DNA of 61,904 nucleotides from positions 1-61,904 of the forward strand of contig JAKRSB010000003.1 in the NCBI GenBank assembly GCA_022402525.1, in the 5' to 3' direction. Both the position numbers and the translations under genes were made by a program. The DNA comes from Thermosynechococcaceae cyanobacterium MS004 (lineage in GTDB: Bacteria; Cyanobacteriota; Cyanobacteriia; Thermosynechococcales; Thermosynechococcaceae). Below are positions 36,049 through 44,597 of the stretch, in pieces; position 1 is the first letter of the stretch; each line of letters starts with the position of its first letter. The notes under the pieces were generated by a model. It saw only the letters and a list, made by a program, of their open reading frames with translations. It ran no database searches and was not told where the DNA came from.

Positions 36049-37359
36049 ATGCTGCGAATCATCACATCTCTTCCTGAAGCAAAGGCTGAACTTCAGCGGA
36101 TTTGCGATCGCATTCATGATGACCAGGTGCTGCATAAGGAAGCAACGGTTCGTGAAATCCTGCAGGGGGTAAAGCGGCAGGGTGATAAGGCTGTGCTGCA
36201 CTACACTGCGGAGTTTGATGGTGTGACGCTGGAGGCCAGTGGGCTACGGGTCACTGGGGCTGAGCTGGATGCCGCCTATCAGCAGGTTTCTAAGGATTTG
36301 CTGGATGCCATTCGGCTGGCGCACCAAAAAATTGAGGCATTTCACCAGCAGCGCAAGCCCAAAAGCTGGGTGCAGTATGGTGAGGATGAAGTGGTCTTGG
36401 GGAAGCGGTACACCCCCGTAGACCGTGCAGGGCTGTACATTCCGGGTGGGCGGGCTTCTTATCCCAGCACGGTTTTGATGAATGCTGTGCCTGCCATTGT
36501 GGCGGGAGTTCCGGAAGTGGTCATGGTGACGCCGCCAGGGCCGGATAAGCAGATAAATGCGGCGGTATTGGTGGCGGCTCAGGAAGCAGGGGTAGAAACC
36601 ATCTATCGCGTCGGTGGGGCTCAGGCGATCGCAGCTTTAGCCTACGGCACCGAAACGATTCCGAAGGTGGACGTGATTACGGGCCCTGGAAATATCTACG
36701 TGACCCTCGCCAAAAAGCTGGTGTACGGCACCGTGGGCATTGATTCCTTGGCAGGGCCTTCTGAGGTGCTGGTGATTGCGGATCGTACAGCCAATCCAAT
36801 TTATGTCGCGGCCGATCTGCTTGCGCAGGCAGAGCATGATCCGCTGGCAGCAGCAATTTTGATTACCACTGATCCAGACTTAGCGGAGCAGGTCGTCCAA
36901 GCGGTGGAAACTCAGCTCACCGATCACCCTCGCCGCACCCTGACCGAAAAGGCGATCGCCCACTACGGCATCATCATTGTGGTGGACTCCCTAGAGCGTG
37001 CTGCTGAGCTTTCCAATGAGTTTGCTCCAGAGCACCTAGAGCTAGAGGTTGCCGAGCCTTGGGCACTCCTCGACAAGATTCGTCATGCGGGGGCCATTTT
37101 CTTAGGAACCGATACACCAGAGGCGGTTGGTGACTATCTTGCAGGGCCAAACCATACTCTGCCCACCTCAGGGGCAGCAAGGTATGCATCGCCCTTGGGG
37201 GTTGAAACCTTTATGAAGCATTCCAGCCTAATTCAGTACTCTAATACCGCTCTTAGCAAAATGGCGATCGCCATAGAAACACTGGCTGAGGCTGAAGGAT
37301 TAATTTCTCACCGAGATTCTGTGCGTCTGAGGATGCGCTCTAAGTCCCTATATTCCTAA
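36049..37359 (+). CDS. hisD: Histidinol dehydrogenase
   Basis: 436 residues from the ATG at 36049 (an in-frame TTG at 36018 adds unrelated residues). Catalyses the last two oxidations from L-histidinol to L-histidine with NAD+ and Zn2+. Motifs: VDRAGLYIPGGRASYPSTVL, VITGPGNIYVTLAKKLV, GIDSLAGPSEVLVIAD, zinc and acid/base residues in AEHDPLAAA and NEFAPEHLELE, and GPNHTLPTSGAARYASPLGV near the C-terminus. It stands alone with no other his gene nearby, as is usual in cyanobacteria. Confidence 0.97.
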   Translation: MLRIITSLPEAKAELQRICDRIHDDQVLHKEATVREILQGVKRQGDKAVLHYTAEFDGVTLEASGLRVTGAELDAAYQQVSKDLLDAIRLAHQKIEAFHQQRKPKSWVQYGEDEVVLGKRYTPVDRAGLYIPGGRASYPSTVLMNAVPAIVAGVPEVVMVTPPGPDKQINAAVLVAAQEAGVETIYRVGGAQAIAALAYGTETIPKVDVITGPGNIYVTLAKKLVYGTVGIDSLAGPSEVLVIADRTANPIYVAADLLAQAEHDPLAAAILITTDPDLAEQVVQAVETQLTDHPRRTLTEKAIAHYGIIIVVDSLERAAELSNEFAPEHLELEVAEPWALLDKIRHAGAIFLGTDTPEAVGDYLAGPNHTLPTSGAARYASPLGVETFMKHSSLIQYSNTALSKMAIAIETLAEAEGLISHRDSVRLRMRSKSLYS

Positions 37360-37534
37360 AGCTCTATTCCTAAAGCTCTATTCCTGAAGCTTAGACCTCC
37401 AAAACAGATGACTAAAGTCTCGATGACTAAAGTCTCGATTCCTTAAAATCTATGCTGTCAGCCCCAAGCGTAAGGGGACTGTAGTAAGGTCAAAGAGACA
37501 GGCGATCGCGCCGTATGGGGCAGGAGGTCTCTGG

Positions 37535-37981
37535 ATGTTCAAGCAAGTCTTGGTCGCACTGGACAGTTCCAAGCAGTCAGATCTTGTGGTGCAGTGGGTA
37601 CTGCAGTTTAAGCTCACGCCAGAGACGAAGGTTGTGCTGTGTCATGTAATTGCGCTGTCAGAGTCCAATCTCGAAAGACCCGCTGACCTCCCGTCTATTG
37701 AACCAGAACTGGGGCAGTTTCAACAGATTGAAAAGGTGCTACAGGCTCATCAGGGATTGCTGCCTTGCCAGACAGCGCTAGAAATTGTGGTGGGCGACCC
37801 TGCCGAAGAAATTATTCGCTTAGCGAGTATTCATGCCGTTGACTTGATTGTGCTGGGTAGTCGCGGACTGACGGGTGTCAATCGAATATTAAAGGGTTCG
37901 GTAAGCAGCCAGGTGGTCAGCGATGCACCCTGCACGGTGATGGTCGTCAAACTCAGGGAAACCGAACACATTTCGAAATAA
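37535..37981 (+). CDS. Universal stress protein (UspA family)
   Basis: 148 residues with an AGGAGGT ribosome-binding site. FKQVLVALDSSKQSDLVVQW opens the Rossmann-like fold. The nucleotide-binding motif GSRGLTGVNRILKGSVSSQV (G-2x-G-9x-G-S) is complete, so it probably binds ATP. Cytosolic dimer by family. A 13-bp direct repeat (GATGACTAAAGTCTC-like) lies upstream. Regulation and target unknown. Confidence 0.92.
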   Translation: MFKQVLVALDSSKQSDLVVQWVLQFKLTPETKVVLCHVIALSESNLERPADLPSIEPELGQFQQIEKVLQAHQGLLPCQTALEIVVGDPAEEIIRLASIHAVDLIVLGSRGLTGVNRILKGSVSSQVVSDAPCTVMVVKLRETEHISK

Positions 37982-38001
37982 ATGCTAGAGACTATCTTGT
38001 G

Positions 38002-38024
38002 AAACTGCTTACAGCAGTTTTCGG
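38002..38024 (+). terminator. Possible terminator of the universal stress protein gene
   Basis: Perfect 7-bp stem AAACTGC/GCAGTTT (38002-38008, 38014-38020) with loop TTACA, followed by TCGG. The T-run is short, so this is only a weak terminator. Confidence 0.4.
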
Positions 38025-38242
38025 TCACACTAAGGACACCCAAATCGACAAAACCTTTTTGCTTAATGCTCCTGAAATATAAGATTCATTAAACGGTTCC
38101 CCATATCACTGCAAATCTCTGTGAGCCATGGTTATGAGCTATTGTAGTGAGCCATTGCTGTGAGCTATTGGAGCTTATCTGCATTGGATTGAGCCACTTC
38201 ACGACCACGGGAATGTCGTCAACCCGCTCAGAACTAATTTTG

Positions 38243-38302
38243 ACGTGAGTTCGATGATGCACTTAAAGCCCCTCACCCCAAACTCCTTTCCCAAAGGCGA
38301 CT
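38243..38302 (+). mobile_element. Left half of the MITE-like element
   Basis: ACGTGAGTTCGATGATGCAC, then the CCCCTCACCCC...CCAAAGGCGA segment: the left half of the element seen complete at 39310-39465, in the same orientation. It breaks off at the 3' end of the alcohol dehydrogenase gene. The remaining part of 37982-38300 holds a loose repeat of GAGCTATTG and GAGCCATTG. Confidence 0.8.
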
Positions 38303-39254
38303 AACGATTGTCCATGGTCACTAAGACCTTCAGGACACCGCGTTGCTGCGCATGATTAAAGGCTGCCAATCCTTCACTGAGGGGGTACCGCGCCTGAATC
38401 AAGGGAGTAACGTTGACCTGTTGAGTCGCCAGTAGCTCCAGGGCTTGTGCGAAAGGCCCGCACCGTGAACCCACCACAGTGATTTCATCCACCACGATCG
38501 CAGAGGCATCCAGGGTGAGCCGATCCGCATAGGTACTCTTGAGGACGAGGGTACCCCGTGGCCGCAACGACTGAAGGGCGATCGCAAAGCCAGAAGAATT
38601 CCCTGTACATTCCACGGCTACATCAACACTGCGCGTCTGCACCCCATCCCCCGTCCGGATGCCAAGGGCCTCTAAATGGGCAAGCTTTTCTGCGTGCCGC
38701 CCCACCACTAAGAGGTCACACCCAGTTAGCGCCAGCGTCTGGGCCACTAGCTGCCCTAGCTTGCCGTCCCCGATGACCAAAACGCGATCGCCTGGGCCAA
38801 TCTTGACCTGCTGCTGAATTTCAAGGGCTGCTGCCAAAGGTTCCGTAAAGGTTGCGGCATCCATCGAAACCGTCTCTGGCACCCGATGGAGGTTTTGCTC
38901 AGGGAGACACAGATACTCCGCAAAAGCGCCATGACGGTTCACAATTCCCAGCACCGTCCGATTTTCACAGTGGCTGCGCTGATGGCTGAGGCAAAACGCG
39001 CAGTGACCACAGGCCGCATTGATTTCACCAACAACCCGTTTCCCCACCCACTCCGATGAGCCTTCCTCAACAATCCCCACAAACTCATGCCCTAAAACGC
39101 CAGTGTAGGGATAATAGCCTCTCATGAGTTCTAGGTCTGTGTTGCAAATGCCTGCCTGCAAAACACGCACCAAGGCTTCATGCTGGGCAGGCTTAGGGAC
39201 TTCTAAATCCGTCCGTAATTTTAAGGTTCGGTCATTTAACCAAAGACCCTGCAT
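38301..39254 (-). CDS. Zinc-dependent medium-chain alcohol dehydrogenase
   Basis: 317 residues. Catalytic zinc ligands in GICNTDLELMRGY (Cys) and GVLGHEFVGIVEE (His-Glu). Structural zinc loop CGHCAFCLSHQRSHC. Rossmann motif GDRVLVIGDGKLGQLVAQTL, followed by a Gly/Arg position (VVGRHAEK) suggesting NADP preference. Closest to the threonine/sorbitol/formaldehyde-type MDR enzymes; substrate unknown. The gene lies between a half MITE copy downstream and a full one upstream. In the context of the fermentation genes an aldehyde/alcohol role is possible, but it is 3 kb away and on its own. Confidence 0.88.
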   Translation of the reverse strand: MQGLWLNDRTLKLRTDLEVPKPAQHEALVRVLQAGICNTDLELMRGYYPYTGVLGHEFVGIVEEGSSEWVGKRVVGEINAACGHCAFCLSHQRSHCENRTVLGIVNRHGAFAEYLCLPEQNLHRVPETVSMDAATFTEPLAAALEIQQQVKIGPGDRVLVIGDGKLGQLVAQTLALTGCDLLVVGRHAEKLAHLEALGIRTGDGVQTRSVDVAVECTGNSSGFAIALQSLRPRGTLVLKSTYADRLTLDASAIVVDEITVVGSRCGPFAQALELLATQQVNVTPLIQARYPLSEGLAAFNHAQQRGVLKVLVTMDNR

Positions 39255-39309
39255 GGTTCTGAGTTCTCCGAATCTGAGTTCTCTTAATCTTAAAGCCTGA
39301 GCCCACTTA

Positions 39310-39465
39310 ACATGAGTTCGATAAAGCCCTTGAAGCCCCTTACCCCAAGCCCCTCTCCCAAAGGCGAGAGATTTTAAGAAGCTTGATTTTTAATTGCCCC
39401 TCCGTCTCCCTAGGGAGAAGAAGGAGGGGAGGATGAGGGGCGGTTGTTTTTTGTAGAGCTCACGT
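39310..39465 (+). mobile_element. MITE-like element with 7-bp target duplication
   Basis: 156 bp, terminal inverted repeats ACATGAGTTCG...AGAGCTCACGT (slightly decayed), internal hairpins as in the copy at 9141-9293 but in the reverse orientation. Exact 7-bp direct repeat CCACTTA on both sides (39303-39309 and 39466-39472). No open frame. Lies just upstream of the alcohol dehydrogenase start, where it may affect the promoter. Confidence 0.9.
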
Positions 39466-39531
39466 CCACTTACCCTCATTCAAACTTAACCCAGCCCAAG
39501 AAACCCAACCCAAGAACCCGAACCCAAGAAT

Positions 39532-39900
39532 CTATCTCAGAATTAAACTACTGCTCACACTGCTTGCCGGACAGCCGGACAGCTTTGCCAAGTTGGAGGC
39601 TTGCCCTCTGCGTCCTGTGGCAACAAAAACATAGGCCAGATCAATTCCAGAATTATTAACTTTGACCTGCCAAAGATTTTTCACAGGAGTTGTTTCTGCC
39701 GCCAAAGATGAAATCGATAAAGGGCGAGGGCGAGTTTCTCCACAAGGTTCGCAAAGTTCGTAAACGGTGTCTCCCACATTTAAGCTAGCCAAAGCAAGTA
39801 GAGCCTGCTTTTTTGTGGTATAGGCACACTGATCTGCCAATGCTGGCAGAGCGAACATTAAGCTTAGCCCTGCCATTGCAAAGATTTTGAATGGCTTCAT
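39532..39900 (-). CDS. Small secreted cysteine-containing protein
   Basis: 122 residues with a signal peptide (FKIFAMAGLSLMFALPALAD, cleavage at ALA-DQC). Four cysteines in the mature part (DQCAYTT, ELCEPCGE, SGCPASS) could form two disulfides in the periplasm. Also VKNLWQVKVNNSGIDLAYVF, a beta-strand pair. No family recognised; short exported proteins of this kind are common in cyanobacteria. About 260 bp separate it from the COP23-like gene, in the same orientation. Confidence 0.65.
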   Translation of the reverse strand: MKPFKIFAMAGLSLMFALPALADQCAYTTKKQALLALASLNVGDTVYELCEPCGETRPRPLSISSLAAETTPVKNLWQVKVNNSGIDLAYVFVATGRRGQASNLAKLSGCPASSVSSSLILR

Positions 39901-40159
39901 AAGATTGTTGATTAATGCTTGTTGATTGATTTGATGGCGCGTTTATATCGTGTTTACATCAGGAATTGACGTCGAAAAGACCCCCTGAAAGAACCTCAGG
40001 GCCGCGTAAAAACGACACGAAACCCAGATGAACCTGTGGACTTACGCATTAAAGCAAGCCTATGGACGCAATGAAGCCGCAACAGTCACAAATACACCCA
40101 GATTTGCTCAGCATTTTAGTCTTAGATTGCCAGCATAAAGGCTTTTACCACAAAAGCTT

Positions 40160-40756
40160 TTACCACAAAGACTTACTTGGCACTGGAGGTACAAGAGTGG
40201 GGCTGCTTGCGCTTGCACCTATCGGGAGAACTGAATTTTCGACAGGGGCTGTTGCAAGATAGTCATTCACATCAATGTATTGACTCTCGTCAATGCTGAC
40301 ACCCGCCGAACTTTCGTTGAGGGGTGGGCCTGCTTGAACTCGAACGTTCATTAACCGCGTGAGCGTCAGCCAGGGGTTGCTACCGGGCTTTAAGGTAAAG
40401 AGAACGCCGGAACAAGGGCCTCCTTTGGTCGATGCGACGCAAATGACGGGCTGCCTATTGGCAATACCGGTTGTAAGATAGTTGAGCGTCCCGGCCTGGA
40501 AGTATTCTTGGAACTTCTCAGAAACTACTTTACAGCGATAGTCTGCGGTATAGCCTGCTTCGGCAAAAGTGCTCGAAACCCACCGAATAATTGGAATTTT
40601 TCCCCGTGAGGTATGGGCAACCGTTGCGGGCGCACCTTTGCTAGTGCTGCAGGAAAACTTGGGGCCGCTGGCTTGGGCGGGGGGCATCATTGACAGCACA
40701 GAGACGCTTGCCAATAATGACAGAGCTGAAATGGATGCGAGGTTGAGCCGTCTCAT
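40160..40756 (-). CDS. COP23-domain secreted protein
   Basis: 198 residues, signal peptide (LASISALSLLASVSVLSMMP, cleavage at AQA-SGP). The mature domain, with FSCSTSKGAPATVAHT, VKWVS-like IIRWVSSTF, YRCKVVSEKFQEYFQAGTLN, RQPVICVASTKGGPCSGVLF and LKPGSNPWLTLTRLMNVRV, is the COP23 (circadian oscillating polypeptide) domain of cyanobacteria. Cysteines are probably paired. COP23 was described as a membrane-associated protein oscillating in Synechococcus RF-1; its function is unknown. Confidence 0.88.
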   Translation of the reverse strand: MRRLNLASISALSLLASVSVLSMMPPAQASGPKFSCSTSKGAPATVAHTSRGKIPIIRWVSSTFAEAGYTADYRCKVVSEKFQEYFQAGTLNYLTTGIANRQPVICVASTKGGPCSGVLFTLKPGSNPWLTLTRLMNVRVQAGPPLNESSAGVSIDESQYIDVNDYLATAPVENSVLPIGASASSPTLVPPVPSKSLW

Positions 40757-41129
40757 AGAAGTCTCTTAGCCTGTATTTTAGTCTGAGGTTTGTATGGTGG
40801 AGTCTGTTGAAGCAGCAAATAAACCGCATGAGCTAGAGTGAGGTGTCTCAAGCTGAAATGAGTCGAGTGAAATCAATGATTTTCTTAACTCTAAGCCCTT
40901 ATAACCCTAAGAATTCCATAAAATACTGCCTGTGGCTGTGATCTGGATCATAGAAATGCGAATGACTTGATCCCTTTCTCCAGTCCTGCTGTCTAACGGT
41001 ATGGACGGGTTATTTTAGCCCAAGGTGCTGGCTATTTCATTTTGTCCGTTTACTCTATCTCATGTATTCCATAAATCTAGCTGCTGTGCTGGCTGAGATC
41101 AAGCTCAGATCAAACAATTTAAAACACAA
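40757..41129. other. Intergenic region, nothing recognised
   Basis: 373 bp between the COP23 gene and the pterin dehydratase gene. No open frame with family sequence, no clear hairpin with a T-run. It holds the COP23 promoter. Confidence 0.5.
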
Positions 41130-41663
41130 TTATGAGCTAAGTTCATTGGCTTTTTTGGCCCAGTCCGTATCTTTTGTGGTGATGCCGCCAGAATCATGGG
41201 TGGTCAGATCCACAACAACTTTGTTGTAGACATTAAACCATTCAGGATGATGGCCAATACTTTCTGAAAAAAGGGCCATGCTAGATATAAAGCCAAAGGC
41301 TTCAACAAAGTCCTTAAACTTAAATTCTTTGTGCAGCTTGTTGTCTTGTATTGACCACCCAGCTAGCGTGAGAAGCTGAGCGTCAAGTTCTGCTTTTGAA
41401 AGTGCAGCAGCCATGGTATTTATTCCTTTGCGATGGCGATCGCCCTGAGACGACTCTGTTGTAATTAAGGGGTCGGTTGCAATTATGGGGTTTGAATCCC
41501 CGACAGCACTGGAAGTGACCTCTGTTAATAACGGCTGTATGGGCGCACTGCCAGGGAGGTATAGTGCTTTAGATTGGAGAGGCATCAAGCTTATCAGCAC
41601 GATCCACAGCCCCAGGATGCCTGCCCAGGCTAAATTCTTGAGAGATAAAGTTTTTTGTCTCAT
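41130..41663 (-). CDS. Pterin-4a-carbinolamine dehydratase with an export-like N-terminal extension
   Basis: The last 94 residues (from [14 protein letters not shown] at 41414) are a complete pterin dehydratase: [20 protein letters not shown] with the active-site HHPEW and THDSGGIT. The frame continues upstream to an ATG at 41663 with AGGAGT before it. This adds 83 residues that start with a signal-peptide-like segment ([20 protein letters not shown], cleavage near SKA-LYL) and a Ser/Thr-rich linker. Both ATGs have ribosome-binding sites (AAGGAA before the inner one). So it may be made in a cytosolic and an exported form. The enzyme recycles 4a-hydroxytetrahydropterin; an extracytoplasmic role would be unusual. 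Confidence 0.82.
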   Translation of the reverse strand: MRQKTLSLKNLAWAGILGLWIVLISLMPLQSKALYLPGSAPIQPLLTEVTSSAVGDSNPIIATDPLITTESSQGDRHRKGINTMAAALSKAELDAQLLTLAGWSIQDNKLHKEFKFKDFVEAFGFISSMALFSESIGHHPEWFNVYNKVVVDLTTHDSGGITTKDTDWAKKANELSS

Positions 41664-41984
41664 CAAGGACTCCTGAAAGCTATCAAGCTTGTTTACCTAT
41701 TTGTTAGGCGACGTCAGAGCAAGGTTTTGATTTTCAGATTAAATTTTCAGAACGCTTACATCAGAACGTTTACAGAGGATGAACCCTTATAAAGCCCTAG
41801 GGCTAAAGTCTAAAAGCAGAGAGGCTAAAAGAATTAGCTCGCTTCCTTATTCTAGCGAGCCTAGACTGAGCGTGTCAGAGCAATCGCGCTCTGGGACGTG
41901 CTTTAGGACGTGCTTCTGGAATGTGCTTTAGGATGTGTTGATCCAATCGGCAACCAATCTAGGGGCGGTGCTAGGGACGATCAA

Positions 41985-42038
41985 AATATCCCAGAACAGG
42001 ATCTTGCAGCGTGCCACAAAACCCTATTCTGGGATATT
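41985..42038 (-). terminator. Long hairpin past the DUF3155 gene
   Basis: AATATCCCAGAACAGGAT (41985-42002) pairs with ACCCTATTCTGGGATATT (42021-42038), 18-bp arms with a few mismatches and an 18-nt loop. On the minus strand it is followed by TTTTG. It lies 70 nt past the stop of the DUF3155 gene. The rest of 41664-42109 holds a loose 15-bp repeat (GGACGTGCTTTA-like, about 41895-41940) and no gene. Confidence 0.65.
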
Positions 42039-42109
42039 ATAAAAGACCTTGAAATAAGGATGTTGTTTTGCCTTGGAACGCTCATGCACTCCAAAGTAAC
42101 CCATCATTC

Positions 42110-42406
42110 TTAGACAAGCGCCACTTCGTCTGTTTCAACCCGTAGGCTTGGAAACAAAAAGTGATTCTCTTCAACGTACTGAGCGCCAAACAGACCTTTC
42201 TCTGCCCAGAAATAGCGATCAGTCGTGTGCTCATTTCGTTTCACCAAGAGAAGCGCGGGTGGTGCGATGCCTTCTGTCTGGATGAATTTCCGGGCAGCTG
42301 TTACGGGCTTATCTTCACCACTCTCGATACTGTATTGAGGAACACATTCTAAAATGCGTCGTCCTTCTTGACGACGACGACTTTTGCGCTTCCGCCTTCT
42401 TGCCAA
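42110..42406 (-). CDS. DUF3155 protein, TTG start
   Basis: 98 residues. I place the start at the TTG at 42406, because AAGGAGG lies 8 nt before it and the sequence then reads (M)ARRRKRKSRRRQEGRRIL, the normal DUF3155 N-terminus. The longer frame to 42454 adds unrelated residues. The family is cyanobacterial, small and highly basic at the N-terminus. A conserved block follows (PQYSIESGEDKPVTAARKFI; VKRNEHTTDRYFWAEKGLFG; QYVEENHFLFPSLR). The Arg/Lys-rich end suggests RNA or DNA binding; function unknown. A hairpin terminator follows. Confidence 0.88.
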   Translation of the reverse strand: MARRRKRKSRRRQEGRRILECVPQYSIESGEDKPVTAARKFIQTEGIAPPALLLVKRNEHTTDRYFWAEKGLFGAQYVEENHFLFPSLRVETDEVALV

Positions 42407-42729
42407 ACCCCGTACCTCCTTACTCTGGCAATCAAATGTAGTGAACGTTACCAAACTGGTCGGAAGTATAGCTTTTTTGAGTCAGAATTTCAATATTCCT
42501 TAATCTTTTGACATGGCTTGGTAAGCTTTGCTACTGTTTTCAGGGGTTTGAGCGCTTTCTTGTGTAAACTTTCTCAAAGTTTTCTCAGGATTTCATGAAT
42601 TTGAGACAGGAGTAGCGCTGTTTCTTAGCGCGTTTAGCCAACCAGAGCTTGCCCCAGAGTCTATCCCAGAATCTTATCCCAGAACTCGGCAGAGGTGGCT
42701 AACCTAGGCGCTCACCAGTGATCTGTACC
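42407..42729. other. Intergenic region, nothing recognised
   Basis: 323 bp upstream of DUF3155 and past gcvH. Contains the DUF3155 ribosome-binding site and a local repeat TATCCCAGAA (about 42661-42687). No gene or riboswitch recognised. Confidence 0.5.
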
Positions 42730-43119
42730 CTAGTGATCGGCAACTTGGTTGCGGTATTCCGTGGCAGACAAGGTGTGTGAAAGGTCAGGAGCACCACTGA
42801 GCTGTACTTTAAGGAGCCATGCGGTTCCATAGGGATCTTCTGCGAGCTGTTCTGGGGCATCAGCGATCGCGGTATTGGTTTCGAGTACGGTTCCCGTAAT
42901 GGGAGAAATTAGATCTTCTACGGCTTTGACGGACTCAACGGAGCCAAAGGTTTCACCTTGGGTGAGGGTGTCGCCCACCCCTGGCAGCTCTACGAAGACA
43001 ATGTCGCCAAGCTGATCGACGGCAAAAGCTGTAATGCCCAGGGTTGCGGACTCTCCTTCGACGCGCACATATTCGTGGGAGTCCAGGTATCGTAAATCTT
43101 CGGGGTATTCAAAGCTCAT
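42730..43119 (-). CDS. gcvH: Glycine cleavage system H protein
   Basis: 129 residues from the ATG at 43119; the frame is open to 43266 but the extra residues are not family sequence. Lipoyl-carrier fold: DLRYLDSHEYVRVEGESATL, GITAFAVDQLGDIVFVELPG, and the lipoylation site GSVESVKAVEDLISPITG (Lys in ESVKA). It shuttles the aminomethyl group in photorespiratory glycine breakdown. gcvT lies 265 bp upstream; gcvP is not in this window. Confidence 0.96.
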   Translation of the reverse strand: MSFEYPEDLRYLDSHEYVRVEGESATLGITAFAVDQLGDIVFVELPGVGDTLTQGETFGSVESVKAVEDLISPITGTVLETNTAIADAPEQLAEDPYGTAWLLKVQLSGAPDLSHTLSATEYRNQVADH

Positions 43120-43269
43120 GGGGCAAGGTCTCGCTAGGGATGTCGATAGGGTTAGGGAGGGGTGCGGTTTGAGGGAGATACGGCTGCTGACAATGCATAG
43201 CACGTCCATACACATCAATCCATACACATCAAAATGACGATGTGCGCCAGGATAAACGCTTTCCATTAG

Positions 43270-43332
43270 CGCCTCTGGTAAACGCCTCTGGTAAACGCTT
43301 TTGGCAACCGCTTCTGGTAAACGCTTCTGAAG
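43270..43332. repeat. Tandem repeat, 13 bp x 5
   Basis: Copies of CGCCTCTGGTAAA (later CGCTTTTGGCAAC, CGCTTCTGGTAAA, and a partial) in the gap between gcvT and gcvH. Confidence 0.9.
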
Positions 43333-43384
43333 GCTAGAGATATTGTGCCTTAGAGGCTGTCCAAAAGTCGATGGGGGGAGCAGA

Positions 43385-44503
43385 TTAACTCGCCTTTGGT
43401 CTGCGATAGAACGGACGCTTGACGACCGTTGCAGGGCAGTCCTTGCCGCGAATTTTGATGCTCAAGACTTGACCGACTTGGGCCAGACGAGGCGGCACGT
43501 AGGCAAGGGCGATCGCTTTTTCCAGGGTGGGGCCAAAGGTGCCGCTGGTAATGACACCAACAGCCTCGCCGTCTGCATAGACTTCGTAGTCGTGACGGGC
43601 GATATGGCGTCCCTGCATTTCTAGTCCAACCAAGCTGCGAGTGAGTCCCGCTTCTTTCTGGTGCAGGAGGGCAGCCTTTCCGATAAAGTCTTCTTTATCA
43701 AAGTTAACCAGCCAGGTTAGCCCTGCTTCTAGGGGTGTAATGGATTCGTTTACATCTTGACCGTAAAGCGCCATGGCGGCTTCGAGCCTGAGGGTATCCC
43801 TTGCCCCTAGTCCGCAGGGCGTAACGCCAAGGGACTGGAGATGATGCCAAAGGGCAATGCCTGCCGCTGGATCGACCATCACCTCAAACCCGTCTTCTCC
43901 GGTGTAGCCTGTACGCGCCACCCACGCAGGTTGGCCTAGGAGTACAATGTCCCGATGCCAGTAGTTTGGAATACTGGAAAGGTCTTCTTCCGTGAGGGTT
44001 TGGAGAGTTGCGATCGCCTGGGGGCCCTGCACAGCAATCAAGACTTTTTGGGCAGACCAATCGGTAAGGGTGACTTGACTCGCCCTTAAATGCTCGCTCA
44101 ACCAGGCCTTGTCTTTAGGGGTGGTGGATGCATTGACGATCAAAAGGGCAGAGGCTTGGCCATCTCTGTTTTGTCCTTGGTCGTAAATAATAAGGTCGTC
44201 AATAACGCCGCCTTCAGGGTTCAGCATGACCGTATATTTAGCCTGTCCTGGCTGGAGTAACGAGATATCCGACGGCACCAGCTTCTGCAGCGCGGCCAGG
44301 ACGTTTTCACCCTGCACCTGAAATTTACCCATGTGGGAGATATCAAACATGCCGACCCCTTGCCGGACAGCCTGATGCTCTAGGGTGATGCCCTCATACT
44401 GAATCGGCATAGACCAACCGCCAAATTCAACAATGCGAGCCTTAAGTGCCTGATGGATCTCGAATAGAGGCGTCTTTTGGGGCGATCGCGCGGATTCTGT
44501 CAT
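43385..44503 (-). CDS. gcvT: Glycine cleavage system T protein (aminomethyltransferase)
   Basis: 372 residues. Transfers the aminomethyl carbon from GcvH to tetrahydrofolate, releasing NH3. Folate and catalytic motifs: RQGVGMFDISHMGKFQVQG (Asp in FDISHMG), VNASTTPKDKAW, VARTGYTGEDGFEVMV, LEAAMALYGQDVNESITPLE, and VGVITSGTFGPTLEKAIALA near the end. Length normal. Followed by gcvH in the same direction. I see no glycine riboswitch in the 94-bp upstream gap. Confidence 0.97.
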   Translation of the reverse strand: MTESARSPQKTPLFEIHQALKARIVEFGGWSMPIQYEGITLEHQAVRQGVGMFDISHMGKFQVQGENVLAALQKLVPSDISLLQPGQAKYTVMLNPEGGVIDDLIIYDQGQNRDGQASALLIVNASTTPKDKAWLSEHLRASQVTLTDWSAQKVLIAVQGPQAIATLQTLTEEDLSSIPNYWHRDIVLLGQPAWVARTGYTGEDGFEVMVDPAAGIALWHHLQSLGVTPCGLGARDTLRLEAAMALYGQDVNESITPLEAGLTWLVNFDKEDFIGKAALLHQKEAGLTRSLVGLEMQGRHIARHDYEVYADGEAVGVITSGTFGPTLEKAIALAYVPPRLAQVGQVLSIKIRGKDCPATVVKRPFYRRPKAS

Positions 44504-44597
44504 GGGTTCCTCAATTCGATATAGTGACGTTGCCCTAGGGGTGTTCTTAGAGATTTACCATACTAAGACTTAGTTTATTGATTCAGTGCAGAGACTC

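Noticed and set aside
1576..37359. Uptake hydrogenase or nitrogenase genes
   Set aside because: nifJ, hyp genes and the nitrogenase C-terminal-domain protein are present, but there is no hupSL or nifHDK. The hydrogenase is the Hox type.
41703..41709. Second attC site (GTTAGGC)
   Set aside because: No partner RYYYAAC box or pairing inner arms within 150 bp.
44504..44597. Glycine riboswitch before gcvT
   Set aside because: Upstream gap is under 100 bp and shows none of the conserved aptamer stems.
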